A stretch of DNA of 39,176 bases, from contig JAISQE010000066.1 in NCBI GenBank assembly GCA_031274425.1, forward strand, positions 1-39,176. The letters run 5' to 3'. The stretch's first letter is position 1. Each line of letters starts with the position of its first letter. Below, piece by piece: positions 39,145 through 39,176 of the stretch. Source of the DNA: Synergistaceae bacterium. GTDB lineage: Bacteria; Synergistota; Synergistia; Synergistales; Aminobacteriaceae. The position numbers were made by a program, and so were the translations under genes. The notes under the pieces were generated by a model, which was not told the DNA's origin, did not search any database, and saw only the letters and a list, made by a program, of their open reading frames with translations.

Positions 39145-39176
39145 TAGCGGCGCTTCAGCGGCCGCTGGACTGCGAG

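Overview
The window reads as a chromosomal segment of an anaerobic member of the Synergistota. The most specific clue is a decayed surface-protein gene (22975-23735) whose C-terminus has the layout of the Synerg-CTERM sorting signal: a Ser/Gly/Asp-rich linker, a Gly-Cys-Asp motif, a hydrophobic stretch and a basic end. A TRAP transporter, an HI0933-type flavoprotein and a moderately GC-rich composition fit. The assignment is inference from sequence features; no 16S gene is present.

Left part (1-13.2 kb). After a 3' gene fragment and a 330-bp non-coding stretch with a MITE-like element, seven minus-strand genes run 13146 to 451: Hsp70-like ATPase, P-loop GTPase, unrecognised bitopic protein, second Hsp70-like ATPase, HerA/VirB4-like ATPase, nuclease toxin, and YezG-type immunity protein. 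Four of them share one plan: a cytoplasmic head, a basic patch, one membrane helix and a periplasmic tail. The HerA-like ATPase carries a glycine-zipper segment. I propose an envelope-spanning, NTP-driven machine with a nuclease toxin as cargo or effector. This is the best candidate here for an undescribed system. Parts of it are AT-richer than the flanks.

Centre (13.2-24 kb). A solute-binding lipoprotein gene sits behind a near-consensus promoter and is followed by a bidirectional terminator. Next are a 53-aa zinc-ribbon gene and a Fic AMPylase gene. A hexuronate locus follows: altronate dehydratase (uxaA), tagaturonate reductase (uxaB), a DctPQM TRAP transporter and a divergent LacI-family regulator. 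The TRAP-uxa promoter (TTGACA-17-TACAAT) has a palindrome over its start site, which predicts repression by the LacI protein. Beyond it lie two frameshifted remnants, an orphan higA and the Synerg-CTERM protein.

Right-centre (24-32.7 kb). A minus-strand run starts with proB, tex and an HI0933-type flavoprotein. It continues with a cobyrinate-synthase-like protein lacking both catalytic signatures, a membrane protein with a degenerate J-like N-terminus, and a secreted ankyrin-repeat protein.

Right end (32.8-39.1 kb). Plus-strand genes encode a secreted protein, an isochorismatase-family hydrolase and six exported proteins related to LPP20/FlgP, FlgT and CsgG/FlgO, two of them LPP20 paralogues. 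In Vibrio such proteins build the outer-membrane H-ring of the flagellar motor, and CsgG forms the curli export pore. No flagellar or curli subunit gene is visible, so this looks like a separate outer-membrane assembly. No rRNA, tRNA or CRISPR array was seen.
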